Assembly: GCF_964340395.1 (NCBI RefSeq) | Contig: NC_135564.1 | Coordinates: 925,501 to 967,500, forward strand | DNA: 42,000 nucleotides | Source of the DNA: Glandiceps talaboti | Lineage: Eukaryota; Hemichordata; Enteropneusta; Spengelidae | Direction of reading: 5' to 3' | Shown: in pieces, positions 11,961-21,974 of the stretch | Layout of the letters: each line of letters begins with the position of its first letter | Position numbering within the stretch: the stretch's first letter is position 1 | Translations under genes and position numbers: made by a program | The notes under the pieces: model-generated | Database searches by the model: none | Told to the model about the DNA's origin: nothing | What the model saw: the letters and a program-made list of their open reading frames with translations, nothing else

Positions 11961-12750
11961 TGTGCTATTATTTATTAATTGTTTGAAGTAAGGTTTGTAT
12001 CAGGTCATATGAGTGGTGTAACCGTACCGTACCATACACTATATGTATCGTTTGTCGGTACACCATATACATATACATTACAATTTTAGCACAGAGAGGT
12101 TACTCGGTTCTATTTCCGGTTGTTTCCTAAGGTGATGATCTGATACCATGACAACGTGATTCATGTGACTGTTTTATATCATCATATGTCAGTTTGCACA
12201 AATCGTTACGTACTTACCCCAAGATCGGTGTCCATGACAACCAACAACGTCAAAACGTAAACATAGCAACCATTCTACTACATGTATAGTATATTTCGAA
12301 CTAAAAGATAACAAAAGGATTCTACAACAAAGCCCTTGGTTCTTTTAATTGATTTAAATGAAAACTTGTGGATAAAGGAGTTTGGAAGAGGGCATTGCAC
12401 TCTAAAGCGATTTTAAACAACAGAGGGATTAGGGATACCGTCCACACACCGTTCACATGGGCAAAGAAAGACTCCTAGCTCTAACCTCAGGTAGAACCCA
12501 AAACTGGGCTCTGTCCGCACGCATAGCATGTCTAACACCCGTAATGAAATCGTCCAGACTTCGTACAACTAGAGTTCCTGAATCTTTTCATTGCGTATGT
12601 GAGTCTCGAGTTTTTACCGTCCGCGGTGTAGTTGCGAAATGATCAACTCATAAGTTACTACCTGAGGATAGATAAATGATTTTTTTCGTGTAAACGAGGG
12701 TAAATACATATACTGCAGGGGTGAGAACTGAACGTAGTTATGCGAGAAAG
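11961..12750. other. Non-coding DNA
   Basis: No gene recognised. A 61-codon open frame at 12457-12642 is short and without motifs. Confidence 0.5.
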
Positions 12751-13532
12751 CACCAACATGGGATAGCCAAGCACCAACATGGAATAGCACTAACATGGGA
12801 TAGCACCAACATGGGATAGCCAAGCACCAACATGGGATAGCACAGCACCAACATGGGATAGCACCAACATGGGATAGCACTAACATGGGATAGCACCAAC
12901 ATGGGATAACACTAACATGGGATAGCACAGCACCAACATGGGATAGCAGTAACGTGGGATAGCACCAACATGGGATAGCACCAGCATGGGATAGCAGTAA
13001 CATGGGATAGCACCAACATGGGATAACACTAACATGGGATAGCACCAGCATGGGATAGCACCAACATGGGATAACACTAACATGGGATAGCACAGCACCA
13101 ACATGGGATAGCAGTAACGTGGGATAGCACCAACATGGGATAGCACCAGCATGGGATAGCACCAACATGGGATAACACTAACATGGGATAGCACCAGCAT
13201 GGGATAGCACCAACATGGGATAGCACCAACATGGGATAACACTAACATGGGATAGCACCAGCATGGGATAGCAGTAACATGGGATAGCACCAACATGGGA
13301 TAACACTAACATGGGATAGCACCAGCATGGGATAGCACCAACATGGGATAACACTAACATGGGATAGCACAGCACCAACATGGGATAACACCAACATGGG
13401 ATAGCAGTAACGTGGGATAGCACCAACATGGGATAGCACCAACATGGGATAACACTAACATGGGATAGCACAGCACCAACATGGGATAGCAGTAACATGG
13501 GATAGCACTAACATTAGGGATAGCAGTAACAT
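12751..13532. repeat. 16-bp minisatellite, about 47 units
   Basis: The unit is CACCAACATGGGATAG, with variants CACTAAC, CAGTAAC, CACCAGC and CACCAACATGGGATAA. Occasional 3-5 bp extra pieces (for example CACAG before CACCAAC) shift the register. A longer pattern recurs: the text around 12921 reappears at 13087, 166 bp later. Because 16 is not a multiple of three and the unit has no stop on the minus strand, all minus frames stay open and give a 16-residue repeat. This is a consequence of the unit, not evidence for a protein. Confidence 0.97.
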
Positions 13533-14833
13533 ATAGAATCAAGAGAACTAAATTCTATGCAGGATGAATTGTTTACATAACATCTGACAAAACTTAAGGA
13601 ATGGGTTTTCTTATAATGAAAAGGAATTTAAGACCTTGGACCCACGCGTACAGTATTCGTATTTTATACTTATAATTTCAACTTGAATTAAATGAAGAGA
13701 CTGGCTGTGGTATTCATATTATACTTTCCTCATACTCGCTGTGAGTGTTATCCCTTCCCCTTCCTCCTCAACCTTCTCCTCTGCATCATCATCCCATCTT
13801 CATGTCTATTGTTACTGCAATTATTGTCTTATACTATTGTGCAAGCGTCTCCATCACTACTATACTGTACATTATCTTTAAGTACCATATACTGACTAAA
13901 TTACCCTGATTACAAAGCTTGGTTGTCTCTTTGTAATCAAGTAACTTTGACAGTAAGTCGTTGTCAAAAATACAATTTCGCGTTTGCTGAAAAGGTAAAG
14001 TTCCTCATGACAGAGCCTTTTACAATTGATTTTATTCCGTTAAGTGACTTGTTTGTTTTGTTAGTTGCTTTTCCATTTGTCTTCTTTTTCAAGCAGGTTA
14101 GTTGTCAGAATTCATGTCATGTATGGGTGGAGTTGACATGCCAACACACTTACACCAATGGACATTTTGAGATATTAAGTATAACAGCGCACTCACTATC
14201 TTATCGGAGGAGCAACTTGTAATGGCCCACAAAGTAGCGATAGACAGGTAGTCTCCAACGTCACGCTACAGCAATTCAAACACGCACATCGCTCAGACAC
14301 GGGTGATTTGCACGTGTGCACCCAGGTGAAAGGGTTGCACATTTACCTAACGTAAACCGAATGGTTTGTTAGTCCGAAACGACAATTGCTAAAATCAATG
14401 TGGGAAAATATCATTGGCCCCTTGATATTGCATGTGGACAAAATGACCTTGTTAACAGACCTGATCTCATTGCATGTACCATAGGGTAATTATTACTGCA
14501 GGGGTCATCACTGACTATGTTATCACATCTTCCGTTTTGTTGTGTCCCCGATCCGGATAGACGACACATCAAATTAGCGGTCCTATTGGACTTTATTTGC
14601 ATTGCCAATGACCTATTGGTACTTGAAACTGTCGGAAATGACCATATCATTAGGAACATGTAATGTGTCGTTACTCATAATCATATATTGTAATGAAGGA
14701 AACAAGTTGCCCTGCTTGGATACAGAATCATGATAGACTTTATTTAGCTTTATGTGTTCCCTTGAAGCCTAAAAAGAATAGTACTTTTCTGTCCCCCTCC
14801 ATCCCAACCTCTTTGCTTTCTAGGTTTCAAAAC
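13533..14833. other. Non-coding DNA
   Basis: Contains pyrimidine-rich text around 13750-13800 but no convincing exon. Short plus-strand frames at 13692-13895 and 13923-14222 lack recognisable motifs. Confidence 0.45.
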
Positions 14834-15211
14834 GACGGTTTAATTCATAGCCCTTACCCATCCTCCGATAACACGTTGTTTGGTCCACAGGTGCAATGAG
14901 TGTAACATTTACCTGTTTAGGATCACACCCGCCCCTCCTCCAATAATACGAAGTTTAATTCGCCGGTTTACTTGAGTGTAACACTGGTCTACCCAGGATC
15001 ATATGAAGGTTTAGTTCACCACCCCACCCGTCCTCCAATAACGTGATGTTTGGTCCACATGTGTACTTGAGTGTAATATCAACCTGCCTAAGACCATATG
15101 AAGGTTACCGTTTAGTTTACAACCCCACCCATCCTCCAATAACCTGGTTTTGGTTCGCCTGTGTACTTGAATATAACACTGGCCGACCCAGGATCATATG
15201 ATCATATGATC
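14834..15211. repeat. Decayed ~95-bp tandem repeat, four copies
   Basis: Four diverged copies begin near 14834, 14924, 15005 and 15100. Each holds, in order, a GGTTTARTTC-like start, CACCC-TCCTCCAATAA, TTTGGTCCACATGTG, TACTTGAGTGTAACA and AGGATCATATGA. Divergence between copies is substantial, so the array is old. It ends in a short palindromic ATCATATGATCATATGAT motif. Confidence 0.8.
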
Positions 15212-15859
15212 GAAGCATAACCTTTGTAGTGCAGGGTTATCAATGTTACCAATAAGGTGTATTTATAAGTTGATTCTTATCTTTCATTCAATAATCAATA
15301 ACACTGTCTGTCAGTTTTCGATAGCAATTATAGACACTTTTGGCGGGAACTTCTTCAGTCTGCTATCTCTTCATCAACTTGTCCGTGGCAGAATAGGAAT
15401 TGTCCCTCGTGAGCTGCACGTAATCATTGGCTGACCTATTGCGGTAGCTTAGCAACCATAACCAGCCTGCTTTTAGTTGAACTATTACATCCTGAGTGGG
15501 TCTGCAAAGGGCGGGAGTTAAAAGAAACAAAAAGTTATTGCCAAAATAAAAGTCGTCAAAACACCTATCAATGTAAATGACCTGAAACTACTTTGAGTGT
15601 GTCAAGAACACGTAATTCACGTAACTATGCCGTATATATAAAGCATGGTGTGTCTTTTAGAGGTATACAAGCAAGTGAAATATTCATTTTTATAACTAGA
15701 AAGTTTACATGTGGCGTCAAAGACCAGTAGAAGGAATGAGATGCCTCAAATACATTGAGATGGGAATATTGTTTTATTGTTTTATATTTTGGTAACGACG
15801 CACTTAAACCTGTACACACAGTTCGAATGTATTATAAGCCACCACCTCCCAAATATAAC
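15212..15859. other. Non-coding DNA
   Basis: Nothing recognised apart from chance short frames. Confidence 0.5.
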
Positions 15860-16081
15860 ATAAAACTTAAAGTGCAACAAGTTGAGTTTGTAAACTTTTC
15901 ACTCGAACCTCGATTTAACTGTTCTAGTACTGTGTTAGTGTCGATGTGTGTCTTCTATGACATTACAGTTGTCTTCTGGCATAGTTAGAACAACTGATTG
16001 CATAGTTGGGGTTTGCTCGACATTTTATACGTATGATAAATTACGTCATCGGATTGTTTATAAGTTATATCTTAATACCAG
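15860..16081 (+). repeat. Dispersed repeat, copy B
   Basis: Second copy of the element at 4055-4231, same orientation. The best-kept parts are the GTCTTCTATGACATTACAG block near 15950 and the GATAAATTACGTCATC block near 16034. Copy B is about 45 bp longer, with the extra length between the shared blocks. Confidence 0.65.
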
Positions 16082-16649
16082 GTTTGAGTTTAGTCAATTG
16101 CAAGTGATGGCTAAGTATACATCGGTAAGTAGGATAATGTGAATACCTTTTAGATATGCGGCAAAAATTACGCCTCCAAAAAACAAAAAACAAACAAACA
16201 AACAAACAATCAACGACAACATAGACGACGATACTCAGCTCACGCCAGCTTGTCAATGTTTCGACGGTTTCTCATTACTGTTACCCTTTGACGCCATCGT
16301 GGTTCTACCGTCAAATATACAGCAAGTTTTACTTTTTATTATATTTGGTGCAGTTTAAATGAATTTCTTAGCACAATACCTTGGTTGTCCTGTATTCCAT
16401 TGTCCTGTGAACGTGTAAAAATAACCAGATAATGAAAGATAGGAGTTAGGGACAGCTGTAAAGTCATAGTGAGTTGTATAGGCAGACACTAGTAAAAAGG
16501 TAACTAAACAGCAACGTTACAATAGATGCCAGTTAAATCAGAAATAGAACATCATCTGAGGCGACAGAAATCTAACCAACATTGCTATACTTTCTTTGCA
16601 TGAATTACCTTATGGTGATTCTAAGTCTTTATATTTAACAACTGTGCTG
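16082..16649. other. Non-coding DNA with (CAAA)n patch
   Basis: An A-rich AAACAAAC simple repeat lies at about 16178-16208; otherwise no element recognised. Confidence 0.55.
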
Positions 16650-17221
16650 AAATATTGTCAAGCCAATGTAGCAATATTGTCAAGCCAATGTAGCAATATT
16701 GTCAAGTCAATGTAGCAATATTGTCAAGCCAATGCAGCAATATTGTCAAGCCAATGTAGCCAATGTAGCAATATTGTCAAGCCAATGTAGCAATATTGTC
16801 AAGCCAATGTAGCAATATTGTCAAGCCAATGTAGCAATATTGTCAAGTCAATGTAGCAATATTGTCAAGCCAATGTAGCAATATTGTCAAGTCAATGTAG
16901 CAATATTGTCAAGCCAATGTAGTCAATGTAGCAATATTGTCAAGCCAATGTAGCAATATTGTCAAGCCAATGTAGCAATATTGTCAAGCCAATGTAGCAA
17001 TATTGTCAAGCCAATGTAGCAATATTGTCAAGCCAATGTAGCAATATTGTCAAGCCAATGTAGCAATATTGTCAAGCCAATGTAGCAATATTGCCAAGCC
17101 AATGTAGCAATATTGTCAAGCCAATGTAGCAATATTGCCAAGCTAATGTAGCAATATTGTCAAGCCAATGTAGCAATATTGTCAAGCCAATGTAGCAATA
17201 TTGTCAAGCTAATGTAGCAAT
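16650..17221. repeat. 22-bp minisatellite, about 25 units
   Basis: The unit is CAATATTGTCAAGCCAATGTAG. It contains the 8-bp palindrome CAATATTG. Copies vary mainly by C/T (AAGCC versus AAGTC) and a few single changes. Two places, near 16752 and 16918, carry an extra 9-bp (C/T)CAATGTAG, a partial-unit duplication. Units are contiguous without unique spacers, so this is not CRISPR-like. A diverged CAATATTGACAATATTTG remnant follows near 17255. Confidence 0.97.
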
Positions 17222-18835
17222 TTTAGTAACATTTCTGTAGCTACGATGAAATGTTGCAATATTGACAATATTTGTATTGAGCTAGACGCAGTACCGTTTC
17301 AGGTTATCTGGACTTCTATTGTACTATAAGTTGCAAACATTCATGCACTTAAGCTTACAAAATGGGTTGATACTAAATGAAATAATAAAAAAATGGCAAA
17401 ACGTGTTGATGCAAACCAATGATTGTTTTTGAATGGCCCAAAAGCTTCTGTTATCAGCTGTGTCCTTCATTTGACCCCTCGGCCTACGTTTTATTTTGCC
17501 AAATAATCTTAGTTTCTACAACACTCCAAAAGCAGACCGTGTGTCACACAGGAAATTACGTCTATAGAAATCTCTGGTGATCCACAAATAGTCGCTGATT
17601 CTGTTCCTCTTATTAGAGGTTTTGCAAGCCACGCACTGTGGAGTTTTTTTTTTCTCGAGGCACAGAAGGGCCAAAACGTGGTATATACATTTGCATTGTG
17701 GTTCGAAGTACGTCTAAAGGTAAAGCGTATATTTTTTTAACTGAGGTGTTATTGTTGCTTAAATCGGTTCAATGTTGATGAATTTGACAATCAACGTTGG
17801 TCCAAACAGAAGCTTACATCACCAGGAGCAAACTTTGTAATATGCACCTCCTTATGTTTAGTGTTTCCCACACCAACAGGACCTTTATTTTGTCAGGGTC
17901 ATTTTTTGTTGAGAGATGACCTTGACTTGTGACTTGAGGCAGTGGTTGTAAATTCGATGGAGGAGTGTGATATTGTTTGTCAGGGCTTTGACCAGTGTTA
18001 TTTTGTTATTGATTAAGGACTGAATGAACCTCGGTTACGACTGTTAATTGAGTGATGAGACAGTTTAATTGGAACTCTGTCGTGAGTATGGTTATTGCTG
18101 TCCATGCATATGTAATTATTGAGGTGACGAACACTTCAGTAGCTCAATCCTTGACCACGTGACCACCCTTAGTGAACACCCAACTTAACCGAGAGCCTTG
18201 CCTCGCCTCGGTGTTACGGTGAAGCTCTCTACACCAGATAGTAACACCATGCTAAGTATATGGGCTATACCATACTTCTAGTTACTTTCACATGAGAGAG
18301 ACTGCCTAGACAGAAAGATAGAAAGATGCCTTGAACGTAATAATATTTGAACAGGCGCGTTTGTTCAGTATTTGTTGAACCAGTAAGATATTTTCCAAAT
18401 TTAAGCAATGATTCATGGTACAAGAAAGGTAGTATTAGATAAAGTATATGAAATAATAGGAGAAACAAAACAGACAACAAATGTGAAACAGGATCATAGG
18501 ACGATGACTTGAACTGTTCTAGTCATTCGGTATAGTGGTAGAATGGAGCACAGTGTTGATATAAGAAGCAACTTTACTTCAACATCTAGTTATATAGATG
18601 GCATACAAACCATGTGTGGTAATTCACGTGCTAAAGACTGACAGACATTGATTATTTCAAGCCCCCACAAGAGACCAGTTTTAGCAGGTGCAAATGAAAC
18701 CAATCACCTCTCACTTTGCACAATACCCCCTTGTTTAATTTCATACAACTACAATTTCAACAGCTTACTTTTAAAGATTTTAAATGAATCGCTAACATAA
18801 CAGTGATATAACAAATGCAACGTGACATTTCCCCA
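17222..18835. other. Non-coding DNA
   Basis: About 1.6 kb with no recognised gene or repeat beyond the diverged minisatellite remnant at its left end and a 10-base T run near 17645. Confidence 0.5.
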
Positions 18836-18919
18836 TGTATGTATGTATGTATGTATGTATGTATGTATGTATGTATGTATGTATGTATGTATGTATGTAT
18901 GTATGTATGTATGTATGTA

Positions 18920-18952
<33 letters not shown>

Positions 18953-18976
18953 ATGTATGTATGTATGTATGTATGT
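18836..18976. repeat. (TATG)n microsatellite with central (TG)n
   Basis: About 22 TATG units, a run of about eight TG units, then about ten further TATG units. Same composition as the 323-463 and 10430-11130 loci. Confidence 0.97.
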
Positions 18977-19010
18977 AGAAACCAAAATATTGTTAAAACT
19001 TCAAACAGAT

Positions 19011-19012
<2 letters not shown>

Positions 19013-19041
<29 letters not shown>

Positions 19042-19098
19042 CACACACACGCATATATGTGTGTGTGCGCGTGCGCGTGCATGTGTCTGTCTGTCTGT

Positions 19099-19173
<75 letters not shown>
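19013..19173. repeat. Inverted compound microsatellite
   Basis: The order is (GATA)n, (GACA)n, (CA)n, a GCATATAT centre, (TG)n, GCGCGTGCGCGTGC, (TGTC)n and finally about 37 TG units. The GACA/CA arm and the TG/TGTC arm are reverse complements, so 19025-19100 could fold as a long imperfect hairpin. Much of it also alternates purine and pyrimidine. Confidence 0.93.
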
Positions 19174-19174
<1 letters not shown>

Positions 19175-20361
19175 TGTTCTGTGTCATTTGCCTTTAGTTC
19201 TTCATGTCTTACTGTGGTTACATCAACGACTAGCTAAGCTTGGTTTGTTTAGTATTTGATATTGTATCTTGTATCTTTTTCGTCGGTCATCAGTTCACCA
19301 GTCAGGAAAGTTCGCTACTTTACGCTATCTCGTAATAGCCTGTATTTATGCGAGGTGTAATGTTCGTCTATCTACAGATCTGATACGGTGTGATAAATGT
19401 GATCAGCAGGTCAGGGGTTGATGCATTGTCTTCTATTAATATTTTGAACGAGTTTTAAAGCATACAGGATAGACTCTAGCTATCACATTTATGGCCTAGT
19501 TTTTACTTCCTAAGGAGAGTCGGAAATATCCTTCGTTCTAATATTACTCGTTGTGTCAAGCGATATGTTTGTGTTTTGGGCTCTTTTCTTTCCTGTTGTC
19601 GATGTGTACCAAATACATCTCTGAAAATGCATTTGACAGAAAACAAGCCGTCTGTTTAAATTTGCCAAGCATTAAATTGTCAAGTGATGTTGTAGCGCTA
19701 TGGGTCATCAATGTGAAGGGTTACAAGGCCATCTTGTACAGGTGTTCCTTTGTTTCCGAAATTAATTAAAACGCCATACATCTGACATGCTAGTGAAGTG
19801 TCTGAAGTTTGTAACGACTTCGAAAAGAAAAACTGGAGAAAGTTCATTGATATGCGAAACCGACAAGTAAACAAATGGTGGCAAACAAGAGAGAGAGACA
19901 TTGTTAGTGGCTCACACGCCTATGGTTAAACAGTGACGGCAGAAACAAAACACGGGTTCATGTTCGTAGGACAGCACAGTAGGGTTTCTTTGTATGCCCA
20001 TTGCATGCATACCGGTACGTTTTGTTAGGAATGTCAACTCGGATAGGTGCAGGTGCGACACTGAGACACGTGTAAAAAAGAACCCTACTACGAGAGAACA
20101 CACTCATTGACTAGTTTGATTATTTTCATATTCAATTTAACGCTACCTGTGGTCTATCAGATGTTATATCTGCCGGTAAGTCACTTTGAAAAGAGCGTCA
20201 AACTAGGACGAAACTTTCCTTTACATCTGTGTTTTACTTGAGTTTCAGCGCCAGATTACACTTTTGGAGGGGAAGCGTTTACGATAGCTTTTCTACAGAT
20301 TGGCAGTTGTAATAGACCAAGAACTATTAATGACCTCTCACCGCCTCTGTGTCATTTTCAG
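19174..20361. other. Non-coding DNA
   Basis: No gene recognised. It ends in an acceptor-like TGTCATTTTCAG. Confidence 0.45.
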
Positions 20362-20601
20362 CGTCGTTTACAAGTTATCACTGAGGCGGCCATAGCAACG
20401 GAGCTTTTCAAGTTGGAGTGAAAGTGAAGAAATTAAACGGAGACGGTTGGTGTAAGCCGGATGAGACAGGCTGGCTGGCTGACTACAAGATAGGTACCGG
20501 AGACAGACGGGCAGTCATCGAGGCTGTGCAGACAGAGCACTGTGTAATCACTCTAGCCATATCCCGGCTTGGACAACACAGCAATACCACCAATTTCAAT
20601 G
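20362..20601 (+). other. Candidate exon of unknown gene or untranslated leader
   Basis: This 240-bp piece sits between an acceptor-like TTTTCAG and a good donor, AATG|GTAAGTG, and is more GC-rich than its surroundings. A frame open from 20385 to the donor encodes a hydrophilic peptide (for example LNGDGWCKPDETGWLADYK) with no family I recognise. That frame has a stop at 20382 and no ATG before the donor, so as drawn it cannot be a complete coding exon. It could be a leader exon or chance. Confidence 0.2.
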
Positions 20602-21872
20602 GTAAGTGTTAACTTTACTTTTTTAGAGTTGGAGTACAACATTTGTGCCAACAAAAGGTATAGTAGTAATAGTAGTCTCCAAGTTCAAAGCAATCAGTTG
20701 GATGACTGCCAGTGCAGTGGCTCTGGAAAGGATTTGGGCGAGTAGACAAAACAAAATTACTTTAAATTCAATCGGAGCAGCCACAGATGGCAAAGGTAAT
20801 TATTGACAAAACTCGGCTGTGTTTGGAATATAATAGTGATAAGCCCACCAACTTATTTCCAGTCATCCTTTTGGCAAGGGAGGCGAACAGACACACACAA
20901 TCACTTCTAGCTTACAGGTGCAAATGGTGCAGTTGCAGGGCGTCGCTCTTTTTCCACTAAATTGCATTAGTTTTAAGAGCTAGAAATTGGTCAAGGTATC
21001 CGAGCTGGCGTCTGGTTTGATGGATCGTGTAGGTAATTTAACTGGCTATAAAAGGTTAGTGCTTCTACCTGCACCTGATCAATTTTGTAGAGATTGTGCA
21101 CATCGCGTCGTGACACCAGCTTACACCCTATCACAGATAGCCTAGCATTAGCCTGGACCCGCTTCATCACTGATATAATCGTCAACAAACTCAAACGAGG
21201 CAATTCAATTTAACATAGTTTAATTAATATTTGATAGATGTACCGAATCGAGTCATCACATGTATATATATATATTTTGCAACGAGGGTCGATTTGTCCT
21301 TGATATACGTTCAAGTTGGTGCTTGCGGTTCAGTCGAGGTGCACAATTGCGGTATTATGTTCGTTCAGGAGCGGCGTAACTTTTAGAAATCGGTATTGGT
21401 ACTTTAACTTTTTTTGCAAACATGTGGTTTGGTATGCAGATATTGAAAACAAAAAGTAGGACAGTGACAGCTAAAATGTTAGATCTTGGGTGTGTAGTGT
21501 CACTAGTTAATGTGTCTTGAGGAATGCTTCAGGACAAAGTTCGAATGATTTGTGAAGGAATGTCCCGGTCTTCCCTGCTGTACAGCTGCTTTTCTTTCAC
21601 CTTGATACTGGCATGCCTGATGCACTGCGTCATTTGTTTGTTTTGATAATGCATAGTATTATGTGAAACATCCCTCATCTCGGCCACTGCTTACCCTTTA
21701 CTACTGTAGGAGGAACAACAACCACAGCGACACAACAATCTTTCCCGGTCTGTTCAGTTCTTTAGCGATCGTACAATTTTGATCTTACTTTAATCCACGT
21801 GTATTTTTTGTTCGTACAGTTAAAATATCGAAGCTACCCATAAACCAAGACTATCTGGTATTCCGATGAGGA
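20602..21872. other. Non-coding DNA
   Basis: No element recognised. Confidence 0.45.
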
Positions 21873-21974
21873 TATAAGACTAGTCCAGCGTTACTTGCTG
21901 CTGTGGAGCCTCAAGTCTTTCCGTTCGGACAGAACTTAGAAGTTGCTTGAACCCAGTTGGCCGACTCACACAAG
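21873..21974 (+). promoter_or_regulatory. Candidate distal promoter and 5' untranslated exon
   Basis: A GATATAAGAC TATA-like box lies at 21871-21880, and a start would be expected near 21900-21915. The strong donor CACAAG|GTGAGT cuts after 21974, giving a leader exon of about 60-75 bp. There is no ATG in the presumed exon, as suits an untranslated leader. The nearest good downstream acceptor ahead of a real coding exon is at 33200. Linking the two is an inference. Confidence 0.3.

Noticed and set aside
12614-13542. Minus-strand frames of 62-184 codons with a MLVLSHVGAIPCWCYP repeat
   Set aside because: A 16-bp stop-free unit forces open frames in every phase; no start context, splice signals or recognisable family.
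16650-17221. CRISPR-like appearance of a regular short repeat
   Set aside because: Units are contiguous with no unique spacers, and the genome is eukaryotic.
17700-17715. Possible tRNA B box (GGTTCGAAGTACG)
   Set aside because: No matching A box or cloverleaf arms around it.
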